Positions 44,980 through 53,073 of a stretch of 64,000 bases of DNA are shown in pieces (the stretch's first letter is position 1; the number at the start of each line of letters is the position of its first letter). Position numbers and translations under genes: made by a program. The DNA comes from WQXF01 sp031553615 (GTDB lineage: Bacteria; Bacillota; Clostridia; Christensenellales; Aristaeellaceae), in the NCBI GenBank assembly GCA_031553615.1, contig JAVBLJ010000023.1, positions 1 through 64,000 on the forward strand. The letters are read 5' to 3'. Under the pieces are notes generated by a model. It was given only the letters and a program-made list of their open reading frames with translations, did no database searches and was not told where the DNA came from.

Positions 44980-45822
44980 ATGCCGTTGGTTTCGGCGAGA
45001 CAATTGCTGCTGGATGCGCAGCGCGGCGGATATGCGCTGGGCGCATTCAACGTGGAGAATATGGAGATGGCGCAAGCGGTCGTGGCCGCCGCCGAGGAGA
45101 TGCGCGCGCCGGTGATCGTGCAGACCACTTCGGGCACGCTGCAGTACGCGACACCCGCCGTGTTCGCTGGGATGGTTGCACGCCTAGCGCGCGATGCGCA
45201 GGTTCCGGTGGCCTTGCACCTGGATCATGGCAACAGCTTCGAGCTGGCCCAGGCCTGCGTGCGGGAAGGGTACACCTCAGTGATGATCGACGGCTCGCTG
45301 CTGCCCTTTGAAGAAAACGTTGCATTGACCCGGGCGGTGGTGGCGATGGCGGGCGATGTGCCGGTGGAGGCTGAGCTGGGCACGGTGGGCGGCAAGGAGG
45401 ATGGACACGGCGCGGGAGGGGTGCAGTATACCGATCCGGCGCAGGCAGCGGAATTTGTGGAGCGCACAGGCGTGGCCTCGTTCGCCATGGCCATCGGCAC
45501 CGCGCATGGCGTGTATAAAGGCGTACCTAAGCTTGATCTGGATCGGCTGAGCGAGATTCGCGCGGTGGTTCCGGTGCCACTGGTGCTGCACGGAACCTCG
45601 GGCGTTCCAGCGGAGCAGGTGCGCGCGTGCATCAAGCGCGGGGTCTGCAAGGTCAACTATGCCACCGAGCTGCGCATGGTGTTCACGCAGGCGGTACGCG
45701 AGGCTTTGGCGGCAAAGGCGGATATCATCGACCCCAAGACATTTCTCAAGGCTGGGCGCAAGGCGGTGCAGGCCCTGGTGTGCGAGCACATTAGGCTGTG
45801 CGGTTCGGATCAAAAGGCATAG
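44980..45822 (+). CDS. class II ketose-bisphosphate aldolase (GatY/KbaY/Fba type)
   Basis: 280 residues from ATG 44980, with TAGGAGGGG 5 bp upstream. Zinc-site and active-site motifs are present: ALHLDHGNSFE near residues 77-87, EAELGTVGG near 130, AIGTAHGVYKG near 172-182, LHGTSGVP near 204 and the phosphate-binding KVNYATELR. It splits fructose- or tagatose-1,6-bisphosphate into triose phosphates; the neighbouring GatD-like dehydrogenase makes tagatose-type substrates plausible, but the sequence does not decide between them. First gene of a sugar or polyol catabolic operon. Confidence 0.88.
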   Translation: MPLVSARQLLLDAQRGGYALGAFNVENMEMAQAVVAAAEEMRAPVIVQTTSGTLQYATPAVFAGMVARLARDAQVPVALHLDHGNSFELAQACVREGYTSVMIDGSLLPFEENVALTRAVVAMAGDVPVEAELGTVGGKEDGHGAGGVQYTDPAQAAEFVERTGVASFAMAIGTAHGVYKGVPKLDLDRLSEIRAVVPVPLVLHGTSGVPAEQVRACIKRGVCKVNYATELRMVFTQAVREALAAKADIIDPKTFLKAGRKAVQALVCEHIRLCGSDQKA

Positions 45823-45892
45823 TAAACGGCTTCATCAAAGCAAAGGGTTTGACGCGTGCCTGAATTGCGAGACGTAGAAAAGGGGCGGGACG

Positions 45893-47374
45893 ATGAGCAC
45901 GTATCTGTTGGGAATCGATATTGGCACGTCGGCGTGCAAGGTCGCTCTCTTTAAGCCCGATGGCTCCGTGACCGCGCAGGCCAGCGGCGAGTACCCGGTG
46001 TACTATCCGCATCCAGGTTGGGCGGAGCAGGACCCGGAGGCTTGGTGGGACGCGGTGTGCGATGCCGTGCGCGCGCTGCTGGAGCAAAGCGGCGTTGCGC
46101 CTGCTCACATCGCCGGAGTGGGGATCGATGGGCAGAGCTGGTCGGCGATCGCCATTGACGGCGGGGGCAAGGTGCTGACCCCTACGCCGATCTGGACGGA
46201 CACGCGGGCGCAGAGTATCTGCGATGCACTGCGCCGCGAGGGGAGCGAGGAGGCGGCGTTCGCATGCTGCGGCAATCCGCTCCAGCCCATGTACACGTTG
46301 CCCAAGATTCTTTGGTATAGGCAGAATCTGCCTGCCGTGTACGCGCAGACCGATACAATTCTTCAATCCAACAGCTTCATCGCGTACCGCCTCACGGGCG
46401 CGCGGGTGCAGGATGTGTCGCAGGGCTATGGGTTGCATTGCTTCGATATGCGCGCGTTGCGTTGGGATGACGCGATGTGTGAGCGCTTGGGCATCGAGCG
46501 CAGACTGCTGCCCGAGCTGGTGGCCTGCCACCAGGTGATAGGCGCGGTGAACGCTGCCGCCGCTGCGCGTACCGGGCTTGCGCCGGGCACGCCTGTGGTC
46601 GCCGGAGGGCTGGACGCTGCCTGTGGAACGCTGGGCGCAGGGGTCATCCATGCGGGCGAAACGCAGGAGCAGGGTGGGCAGGCCGGGGGCATGAGCATCT
46701 GCTTGAATGAATACAAGGCCGATCCGCGCCTGATACTGGGCGCTCACGTGGTGCCGGGGCGTTGGCTGCTGCAGGGCGGCACGGTGGGCGGCGGGGGAAT
46801 GCTGCGCTGGCTGCGCGAGCAGCTTTGCCCCGATCTATCGTTTGGGCAGATGAGCGCGCTGGCCGCCCAGGCTCCGGCGGGCAGCGAGGGGCTGCTTTGC
46901 CTGCCGTACATGGCAGGCGAGCGCTCACCAATCTGGGATGCGAGCGCGAAGGGCGTATTCTTTGGCCTGGATTACGCCAAGACGCGCGCCCACTTGATCC
47001 GCGCCGCGATGGAGGGCGTGGCGTACGCGCTGCGGCACAACCTGGAGGTGGCGGCGACCGCGGGCGCAGCGCCACAAGTGCTGCGCGCCATGGGCGGCGC
47101 GGCCAACAGCGAGGTTTGGACGCAGATCAAGGCCGACGTGACCGGAAAGCGCATCGTCGTGCCCGCCTCCGATACCGCCACCACCCTGGGGGCGGCCCTG
47201 TTGGCCGGTGTGGGCGTAGGGGTATATCGCGATTTTGAGGAGGCGGTGGCGCGCACCATCGCGGTGCGTCGCGAGCATGCGCCTGCGGAGGAGTACCGCG
47301 AGGTGTATGAGCAGGGGTATCGGAAATACCGGAAGCTCTATGAAAATTTGAAGGAACTAATGCGGGAGGGTTGA
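45893..47374 (+). CDS. xylB: FGGY-family carbohydrate kinase, xylulokinase-like
   Basis: 493 residues. The ATP-binding first domain GIDIGTSACKVALF, the family block HPGWAEQDPEAWWDAV, GIDGQSW near 82 and the second domain with GGLDAACGTLGAG and the ATP site RAMGGAANSEVW. These best match xylulokinases, which make xylulose 5-phosphate; relatives phosphorylate other ketoses. GGGGCGGGA precedes the ATG. Its stop lies 2 bp before the dehydrogenase start. It links imported xylose or arabinose to the pentose phosphate pathway. Confidence 0.83.
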   Translation: MSTYLLGIDIGTSACKVALFKPDGSVTAQASGEYPVYYPHPGWAEQDPEAWWDAVCDAVRALLEQSGVAPAHIAGVGIDGQSWSAIAIDGGGKVLTPTPIWTDTRAQSICDALRREGSEEAAFACCGNPLQPMYTLPKILWYRQNLPAVYAQTDTILQSNSFIAYRLTGARVQDVSQGYGLHCFDMRALRWDDAMCERLGIERRLLPELVACHQVIGAVNAAAAARTGLAPGTPVVAGGLDAACGTLGAGVIHAGETQEQGGQAGGMSICLNEYKADPRLILGAHVVPGRWLLQGGTVGGGGMLRWLREQLCPDLSFGQMSALAAQAPAGSEGLLCLPYMAGERSPIWDASAKGVFFGLDYAKTRAHLIRAAMEGVAYALRHNLEVAATAGAAPQVLRAMGGAANSEVWTQIKADVTGKRIVVPASDTATTLGAALLAGVGVGVYRDFEEAVARTIAVRREHAPAEEYREVYEQGYRKYRKLYENLKELMREG

Positions 47375-47376
47375 GC

Positions 47377-48420
47377 ATGAAAGCCGCAGTACTGTATGGA
47401 AACAAGGATATCCGTTGCAGCGATTACCCCACGCCGGAGCTCCGACCAGGCACTGTCAAGGTGCGCGTGCGGGCTTCGGGCATCTGCGGGAGCGACGTGC
47501 CGCGCGTGCTGCACAACGGCGCGCACTTCTATCCCATCGTGCTGGGGCACGAGTTTGCGGGCGATATCGTGGAGATCGCGCCGGAGGTGTCCGGCTTTGC
47601 GCTGGGGGATACGGTTTCGGGCGCGCCGCTGGTGCCCTGCCTGCGCTGCGTGGATTGCCAGCAGGGCAACTACGCGCTGTGCAAGCATTACAGCTTCATT
47701 GGCTCCCGCGAGCAGGGCAGCTTTGGCGAATATGTGGTGATGCCCGCGCACAATGCGGTCAAGTACGATGCAAGCATCCCCTACGAGCAGGCCGCCATGT
47801 TCGAGCCCTCGACCGTGGCGCTGCACGGCGTGATGCTTAACGATTACCGGGGCGGCGGCACCGTGGCCGTGCTGGGCTGCGGCACCATTGGGGTATTCAC
47901 CATTCAATGGGCGAAGATTTTTGGGGCCAAGCGCATCGTGGCGTTCGACATCGACGAGGGACGCCTTGCGCTGGCCAAGCGGCTGGGCGCCGACGAGGCC
48001 ATCAACACGCGGAACCCGGAGTTCCTGGCCCAAGCCATGGCGCTGACGGAAGGCGCGGGCTTTTCGTACGTGTTTGAAAGCGCGGGCAATCCTGTGACGA
48101 TGCACATTGCTTTTGAGCTGGCGGGCAGCAAGGCGCAGGTGTGCTTCATCGGCACTCCGCACGTGGATGTTTCGTTTACGCCCAAACAATGGGAATGCAT
48201 GAACCGCAAGGAATTCAAGCTGACCGGCAGCTGGATGAGCTATTCCGCCCCCTTCCCGGGCCGGGAATGGAGCCTGACCGCACACTACTTTGCCACCGGG
48301 CAGCTAAAGTTCGACGAGGATTTCCTATTCAAGCGCTTCCCGCTTTCGAAGGTGGGCGAGGCATTCGCGCTCTTCGAGGACCCGAGCCAGGTACATGGCA
48401 AAGTGATGCTGATAATATAA
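47377..48420 (+). CDS. zinc-dependent polyol dehydrogenase, galactitol-1-phosphate 5-dehydrogenase-like
   Basis: 347 residues, MDR superfamily. Catalytic zinc residues: GICGSD (Cys near 38), GHEF near 59-62 and FEPSTV. Structural zinc cysteines: CLRCVDCQQGNYALC. NAD site: GCGTIGVF. The WMSYSAPFPGREW block is characteristic of GatD-like enzymes. GGGAGG precedes ATG 47377. Next to a GatY-like aldolase and an FGGY kinase, it probably oxidises a polyol or polyol phosphate to a ketose. Substrate inferred from context. Confidence 0.85.
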   Translation: MKAAVLYGNKDIRCSDYPTPELRPGTVKVRVRASGICGSDVPRVLHNGAHFYPIVLGHEFAGDIVEIAPEVSGFALGDTVSGAPLVPCLRCVDCQQGNYALCKHYSFIGSREQGSFGEYVVMPAHNAVKYDASIPYEQAAMFEPSTVALHGVMLNDYRGGGTVAVLGCGTIGVFTIQWAKIFGAKRIVAFDIDEGRLALAKRLGADEAINTRNPEFLAQAMALTEGAGFSYVFESAGNPVTMHIAFELAGSKAQVCFIGTPHVDVSFTPKQWECMNRKEFKLTGSWMSYSAPFPGREWSLTAHYFATGQLKFDEDFLFKRFPLSKVGEAFALFEDPSQVHGKVMLII

Positions 48421-48440
48421 TGACGATGAAAAATATTGAT

Positions 48441-48545
48441 ATAACATAAATTAATGCAACATAAACTGAAGCAACACAAATTGATGCAACATAAATCGAA
48501 GCAACATAAACTGAAGCAACACAAATTGATGCAACATCAATAGAA
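48441..48545. repeat. tandem array, 7 x 15 bp, with 30-bp higher-order repeat
   Basis: Seven in-register 15-bp units of the form GCAACATAAACTGAA fill the whole gap between dehydrogenase and aldo/keto reductase genes. Units 2-3 and 5-6 are identical 30-bp pairs, and unit 4 differs slightly. The array ends at the GAAGGGAAGGG ribosome site. It is the largest and most regular array in the window. Confidence 0.95.
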
Positions 48546-48558
48546 GGGAAGGGATACG

Positions 48559-49572
48559 GTGACACAGTTTGTTGATCCGGCAATGGTTCCCAAGCGCAAG
48601 CTTTATACGGGCGAGGAGATTCCGTGCATCGGCATCGGCACCTTTGGCTCCGATCGATTTGGGCCCGAGGAGGTGGCGCAGGCGGTCGCGGGAGCAATTC
48701 GTGCCGGGTATCGGCTGATCGACTGCGCGGCGGTTTACGGCAACGAGGCGCTGATTGGGCAGGTGCTTGAGGATGCGTTGCGCGAAGGCGTCGTAAAGCG
48801 TGAGGAGATTTTCGTGGTTTCGAAGGTGTGGAACGACAAGCATGGCCGGGGCGACGTGCTGATTTCCTGCGCCCAAACGCTCAAGGATTTACACCTTGAC
48901 GCGCTGGACATCTGCTTCGTCCATTGGCCCTTCCCGAATTACCATGCCCCCGGCTGTGCGGGCGATGCGCGCAATCCGGATTCAAAGCCCTTTAGCGCCG
49001 AGGCCTATCTTTCGACCTGGCGGCAAATGGAGCGGCTGGTCGACATGGGGCTCACGCGGTATATTGGCATGTCGAACATGACCATTCCCAAGCTGGAGGC
49101 GGTGCTGCCGCATTGCCGGATCAAACCCGCGCTCATCGAGATGGAGATGCACCCCAGCTTCCAGCAGCAGGAGCTGTTCGATTACTGCGTGCAGCGCGGG
49201 ATTCTGCCGGTCGGATATTGTCCCATTGGCTCGCCCTCGCGCCCCGAGCGCGATAGGACGCCCGAGGACGTGGCCGATACCGAGCTGCCCGAGGTGGTGG
49301 CGATCGCCCAGGCGCACGGCGTGCATCCGGCCATCGTCTGCCTGAAGTGGGCGACGCAGCGCGGGCAGATACCCATCCCGTTCTCGGTGCGCGAAGCCCA
49401 ATATGTGAGCAATCTGCGCTGCACCACCGAGGACCCGTTGACCGCGGAGGAGATGCAAACCTTGGCGCGCGCCGAGCGCAATTGCCGCCTCATCAAGGGT
49501 CAGGTGTTCCTTTGGGAGGGCGCGCAGGGCTGGGAAGACCTTTGGGATTTGCACGGAACCATTGTGAGATAG
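48559..49572 (+). CDS. aldo/keto reductase
   Basis: 337 residues from GTG 48559, preceded by GAAGGGAAGGG. The AKR catalytic set is visible: LIDCAAVYGNE (Asp, Tyr), VVSKVWND (Lys) and CFVHWPFP (His), with NADP-binding segments near the C-terminus. AKRs reduce sugar aldehydes and ketones to alcohols. An insertion after HWPFPNYHAPGC is longer than in the smallest AKRs. Position in the aldolase-kinase-dehydrogenase cluster suggests a sugar or polyol substrate. Confidence 0.88.
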   Translation: MTQFVDPAMVPKRKLYTGEEIPCIGIGTFGSDRFGPEEVAQAVAGAIRAGYRLIDCAAVYGNEALIGQVLEDALREGVVKREEIFVVSKVWNDKHGRGDVLISCAQTLKDLHLDALDICFVHWPFPNYHAPGCAGDARNPDSKPFSAEAYLSTWRQMERLVDMGLTRYIGMSNMTIPKLEAVLPHCRIKPALIEMEMHPSFQQQELFDYCVQRGILPVGYCPIGSPSRPERDRTPEDVADTELPEVVAIAQAHGVHPAIVCLKWATQRGQIPIPFSVREAQYVSNLRCTTEDPLTAEEMQTLARAERNCRLIKGQVFLWEGAQGWEDLWDLHGTIVR

Positions 49573-49591
49573 GAGAAAGGTGGAGGAAAAC

Positions 49592-50593
49592 ATGCATAAG
49601 AGAATTACCCTCGCCTACGCGACGAACAAGGGCTTGCTGATGATGAACGAACAGGACGCGCAGCGGCTTACGCATGTCAATTTGGCATTTGGCATCCTGG
49701 AGGAGGGGCGGCTGAGCCTGCGACCTCTGCCCGATATCGCCCGCGTTGAGGTGATCCGCCGCTGGAATCCTGCGCTCAAGTTTGTGTTGTCAATTGGCGG
49801 ATGGGGCGCGGGCGGCTATTCGACCATGGCCATGACCGCCGCCGGAAGAGAGGACTTTGCGCAAGCCGTGAAAGCCGCGCTGGATGAGCACAACCTAGAC
49901 GGCGTGGACATGGATTGGGAATACCCCTGCGATGGCAGCGCGGGCATCGACTACGATCCCCGGGATCGCGAGAACTTCACGCTGCTGCTGACCGCGCTGC
50001 GCGAGGCGGTGGGGGAGAAGATCGTTTCCATTGCCGCCGGGGCGGGCGAATACTACATTCGTGGCACGGAGATGGAGAAGGTGGCCGCGATTTGCGATTA
50101 TGTGCAGATCATGACCTACGACATGCGCAACGGCATGACCTACGAGGCCGGGCATCACACCTCGCTGTATGCCAGCGCCGGAGATGTGAACAACGTGGGC
50201 ACCGATGCCATGGTCAATCTCTTTGCGAGCGCGGGCGTGCCTCTTGATCGGATTGTGATCGGCGCGGCGTTTTACAGCCGCCACTGGGAGCAGGTGCCCA
50301 ACGTCAACCAGGGCTTGCTGCAAGCCGCCGGAACCGTTGGGATGTTTGGCCCCGGATACGCGCAGCTTGCCAGCGAATACATCGGCAAGAACGGCTGGAC
50401 GCGCTACTGGGACGACCACGCAAAGGCGGCTTACCTATTCAATGGCAGCGGCCTGTATAGCTACGACGATCCGGATTCGCTTCGCTTGAAGTGCGCCTAC
50501 GTGCGCGAGCGTGGCTTGGCCGGTATCATGTATTGGGAACACTCGTGCGATGAATCGCGTGCCCTGCTTTCTGCGATCGACGAGGTCGAGTGA
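49592..50593 (+). CDS. GH18 family glycosidase (chitinase/ENGase-like), cytoplasmic
   Basis: 333 residues. The family signature LDGVDMDWEYP (DxxDxDxE, catalytic Glu near residue 110), VLSIGGWG near 69-76 and YVQIMTYDM are all present. No signal peptide or carbohydrate-binding module, which is uncommon for chitinases that attack polymer; it probably acts on imported GlcNAc-containing oligosaccharides or has another role. GGAGG lies 5 bp before ATG 49592; a GTG at 49580 is possible. It follows the AKR gene by 19 bp. Confidence 0.87.
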   Translation: MHKRITLAYATNKGLLMMNEQDAQRLTHVNLAFGILEEGRLSLRPLPDIARVEVIRRWNPALKFVLSIGGWGAGGYSTMAMTAAGREDFAQAVKAALDEHNLDGVDMDWEYPCDGSAGIDYDPRDRENFTLLLTALREAVGEKIVSIAAGAGEYYIRGTEMEKVAAICDYVQIMTYDMRNGMTYEAGHHTSLYASAGDVNNVGTDAMVNLFASAGVPLDRIVIGAAFYSRHWEQVPNVNQGLLQAAGTVGMFGPGYAQLASEYIGKNGWTRYWDDHAKAAYLFNGSGLYSYDDPDSLRLKCAYVRERGLAGIMYWEHSCDESRALLSAIDEVE

Positions 50594-50650
50594 CGCGGCG
50601 AAATGCTGTGGGAGTGGGTATCAGCAAACGATAAAGATTACCAGTAAGGC

Positions 50651-50679
50651 TTGACAAACGTGCGGTGAGGCGCTATGCT
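50651..50679 (+). promoter_or_regulatory. promoter of the TM1266/ABC operon leader
   Basis: Perfect TTGACA (50651-50656), a 17-bp spacer and TATGCT (50674-50679). Transcription should start near 50686, just before a long structured leader. Confidence 0.75.
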
Positions 50680-50807
50680 AATACAGGAACGAGATTCGAA
50701 ACCGAGCGCTAGCGCGAGGCGGAGAATCTCGAAGCCCCATGCCTTAAATCACAAGAGCTTCTGTTGACGGAAGGAGAAATCTGACCGTAGAGAGAGGGGG
50801 AATAGCG

Positions 50808-50834
50808 ATGATGCATTCTGTTTGCGGCCCATAG
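50808..50834 (+). CDS. possible leader peptide MMHSVCGP
   Basis: ATG 50808 follows a strong ribosome site (GAGAGGGGG, 7 bp spacing) and runs 8 codons to TAG at 50832-50834. The last three codons before the stop (50823-50831) form the left arm of the terminator, so a ribosome finishing this peptide would keep the terminator from folding. Such overlap is the usual arrangement of translational attenuators. It could still be coincidence. Confidence 0.35.
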   Translation: MMHSVCGP

Positions 50835-50860
50835 CAAGTTTGGGCTGCATTTTTGTGTTT
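50823..50860 (+). terminator. terminator in the TM1266 operon leader
   Basis: TGCGGCCCA (50823-50831) pairs with TGGGCTGCA (50841-50849), one G-U pair, followed by TTTTTGTGTTTT. It lies upstream of the genes it would control, so it is an attenuator. Confidence 0.8.
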
Positions 50861-50880
50861 TCCGGAGGGATTCAGAAAGG

Positions 50881-50930
50881 ATTTCGAAGGAATTTAGAAG
50901 GAATTTAGAAGGTATTTAGAAGGTATTTTG
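50881..50930. repeat. tandem array, 11-bp unit, 4-5 copies
   Basis: ATTTCGAAGG, two of AATTTAGAAGG, TATTTAGAAGG, TATTTTGAAACGG, between the attenuator and the ribosome site of the TM1266-like gene. The units contain AAGG, so they may mimic weak ribosome sites. Confidence 0.85.
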
Positions 50931-50961
50931 AAACGGATCGAATCGATTTGGAGGGACGGCA

Positions 50962-51249
50962 ATGGCCAAGCGCATTGGGTTCGTGGGAATTGTGCTGGAA
51001 GATTTGCGCCAGAGCGCGCGCGTCAACGAAATCATCAGCGAATTCGGCGACATGGTGACCGGGCGCATCGGCGTGCCCGACCATGCGCGCGGCATTGCGG
51101 TCATCGGTCTGCTGGTGGAGGGAACTAACGAGAGAATCGGCGCTTTTACGGGGATGCTAGGCAATGTACGCGGCGTATCCGTGAAAAGCGCGATGACGGC
51201 CAAGCAATGGGCGGAGCAATCGGCAGATAGGAAGAATACGGAGGAATGA
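50962..51249 (+). CDS. TM1266-family putative regulator (iron-only hydrogenase system type)
   Basis: 95 residues. The whole protein matches the short TM1266 family: VGIVLEDLRQSARVNEIISE, GRIGVPDHARGIAVIGLLVEG and TGMLGNVRGVSVKSA. Family members have an ACT/NikR-like fold and are usually encoded with the [FeFe]-hydrogenase maturases HydE/F/G; none is seen here. GGAGGG precedes the ATG. Its stop lies in the ribosome site of the next gene, so it is coupled to the NitT/TauT-type transporter, an unusual partner. Confidence 0.85.
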   Translation: MAKRIGFVGIVLEDLRQSARVNEIISEFGDMVTGRIGVPDHARGIAVIGLLVEGTNERIGAFTGMLGNVRGVSVKSAMTAKQWAEQSADRKNTEE

Positions 51250-51254
51250 ATCCT

Positions 51255-52265
51255 ATGAAATACAGGGTTTTGCGGGGAATTTGTGGTGTGTTAGCGGTAA
51301 TCATGCTGGCAGCGACCGGTATGGCCGCGCTGGCTGGGCAGGAGAGCGCAAAGGTGCGCGTCGGCGCGCTGAAGGGCCCGACAGCCATGGGGCTGGCGCA
51401 GATGATGACGGTAAACTCCGAGGCTTACGAGCTTTCGCTGGTCGGTGCGCCCGATGAGATGGTGGCGCAGATCGCCAGCGGACAGGTCGATATCGCGGCG
51501 CTGCCCACAAACCTGGCGGCTACGCTGTACAACAAGACCAGCGGCGGCGTGAAACTGCTGGCGCTCAACACGCTGGGCGTGCTCTACGTGCTGGAGCGTG
51601 GCGATAGCGTGCACAGCGCCGCCGATTTGGCGGGCAAGACGCTGTACGCCACCGGCCAGGGCGCGACGCCGGAGTACACGCTGCGCTACGTGCTGGAGCA
51701 AGAAGGCATTGCGGAGCAGACGCAGGTGGAGTTCAAGGCCGAGCACACCGAGCTGGTGACCCTGGCCGCGACGGGCGGGGCCGATCTGGTGCTGCTGCCC
51801 GAGCCGCACGTGACCTCGCTGCTGATGCAGGACGCGGGCTTCCGCGTGGCGCTGGATATGACCACGGCTTTCGCCGAGGCGGCGCGCAAGGCCGGCGAGG
51901 AGAACATGGAGCTAAGCATGGGCTGCTGGGTGGTGCGCACGGAGTTTGCGCAGGAACACCCGGAAGCGGTGCGCGAATTCTTGGCCGCGTACCAGACCTC
52001 GGCGGCCTACGTGAATGAGCACGTGGAGGAGAGCGCCCAGTGGATCGAGCAGCTGGGCATCCTGCCAAAGGCGGCGGTGGCGGCCAAGGCGCTCCCGAAT
52101 TGCCACATCGTCTGCATTGCGGGCGAGGAGGCGCGCGCGCGTATGGAGCCGCTGCTGGGTGTGTGGTTCGCGGCGAATCCGGCTGCGGTGGGCGGTGCGC
52201 TGCCGGGCGAGGATTTCTATTATGTCGATCCGGCCGGCGATGCGCAAGGCAATGCGGCGCAATAG
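51255..52265 (+). CDS. NitT/TauT-type ABC transporter substrate-binding protein (SsuA/ThiY-like)
   Basis: 336 residues from ATG 51255, 10 bp after GGAGG; the ATG at 51246 is too close to that site. A signal peptide (cleavage near ALA-GQ) precedes a type II periplasmic-binding fold: VRVGALKGPTAMGLAQMM, IASGQVDIAALPTNLAATLY and DLVLLPEPHVTSLLM. This subfamily carries small molecules such as sulfonates, thiamine precursors or nitrate; the ligand cannot be told from sequence. It is the first of three transporter genes. Confidence 0.85.
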   Translation: MKYRVLRGICGVLAVIMLAATGMAALAGQESAKVRVGALKGPTAMGLAQMMTVNSEAYELSLVGAPDEMVAQIASGQVDIAALPTNLAATLYNKTSGGVKLLALNTLGVLYVLERGDSVHSAADLAGKTLYATGQGATPEYTLRYVLEQEGIAEQTQVEFKAEHTELVTLAATGGADLVLLPEPHVTSLLMQDAGFRVALDMTTAFAEAARKAGEENMELSMGCWVVRTEFAQEHPEAVREFLAAYQTSAAYVNEHVEESAQWIEQLGILPKAAVAAKALPNCHIVCIAGEEARARMEPLLGVWFAANPAAVGGALPGEDFYYVDPAGDAQGNAAQ

Positions 52266-53073
52266 CGTGGGGAATCGTCCGGGTGATAAACGGGCACTTT
52301 CAAAAGGGGCGGCTTCGCTGGGGGCCGCCCTCTTTTGGGTTGCGTTTTGGGCCTTGCTCGCCTCCCGGATTGGCCAGCCGCTGCTGCTGCCCGATCCGCT
52401 GGCGGTCGCGGTCAGTTTGGCGCGCCTGATGGTGACGGGGGGATTCTGGCGGGATGTGGCGGATTCCGTGCTGCGCGCGGGCGGCGCATTTGCGATCGGC
52501 GTCGCGCTGGGCACAGTGCTGGCGGTGGGCACGACGCAGCTCGCGTTGCTGCGAGCGTTGCTTCGGCCTGCGCTGGTAGCGATCCGCGCCACACCGGTTT
52601 CCTCGTTCATCATCCTGGCGCTGGTGTGGCTCAAGGCCGATTGGGTTCCGGTGCTGGTGGGCGCGCTGATGGTGCTGCCCATCGTGTGGGGCAACGTATC
52701 CCAGGGGATCGAAAGCGTCGATCCCGAGCTGCTGGAAATGGCGCGGATGTACGGCTTTTCGTCCCGGCAGAGGGTGCTCAAGCTCTATGTGCCCAGCGTG
52801 CAGCCCACCTTCCTGGCGGCGTGCGAGACTGCGATGGGGCTTTGCTGGAAGGCGACCATCGCCGCCGAGGTGTTGGGACTGCCGCGCGGCGCGATCGGCA
52901 CCCGTCTGCACGATGCGAAAATCTACCTGGAAACCGATGCGCTCTTTGCCTGGACGCTGGCAGTGATCCTGCTCAGCCTGCTGCTGGAGCGTGCTTTTGC
53001 ATGGTTGGTGCGGCGGGCGGCGCTGCGCTCGGATTTGCGGGAGAGGGGGGAAGCGAATGCTTTGCGGGCTTGA
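52252..53073 (+). CDS. NitT/TauT-type ABC transporter permease (SsuC-like)
   Basis: About 273 residues with six membrane segments and the EAA-like loop LLEMARMYGFSSRQRVLKLY near residues 159-178. The start is uncertain: ATG 52252 overlaps the end of the receptor gene; ATG 52240 and GTG 52270 are alternatives, and none has a strong ribosome site, suggesting coupling to the upstream gene. It overlaps the ATPase gene by 17 bp. Confidence 0.85.
   Translation: MRRNSVGNRPGDKRALSKGAASLGAALFWVAFWALLASRIGQPLLLPDPLAVAVSLARLMVTGGFWRDVADSVLRAGGAFAIGVALGTVLAVGTTQLALLRALLRPALVAIRATPVSSFIILALVWLKADWVPVLVGALMVLPIVWGNVSQGIESVDPELLEMARMYGFSSRQRVLKLYVPSVQPTFLAACETAMGLCWKATIAAEVLGLPRGAIGTRLHDAKIYLETDALFAWTLAVILLSLLLERAFAWLVRRAALRSDLRERGEANALRA

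Larger units (their letters stand above)
50686..50860 (+). ncRNA. structured leader RNA, attenuator or unidentified riboswitch
   Basis: About 175 nt from the promoter to a terminator. The 5' part folds into CGAGATTC...GAATCTCG (50690-50731) enclosing GCGCTAGCGC. A central purine-rich part follows, then a possible 8-codon peptide, and the terminator at 50823-50860. The segment AGCCCCA (50733-50739) could pair with the right arm of the terminator and act as anti-terminator. I compared it by eye with TPP, SAM, FMN, cobalamin, ykkC/guanidine and T-box motifs and saw no match. Confidence 0.5.

Noticed and set aside
48451..48876. Minus-strand frame through the 15-bp array giving a leucine/phenylalanine-rich repeat peptide
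   Set aside because: The frame is open only because the unit length is a multiple of three and the rest is the shadow of the aldo/keto reductase gene.
50686..50860. Known riboswitch or 6S RNA
   Set aside because: By eye there is no TPP, FMN, SAM, cobalamin, guanidine or T-box core, and the two ends do not pair as in 6S RNA. Reported as an unidentified leader instead.
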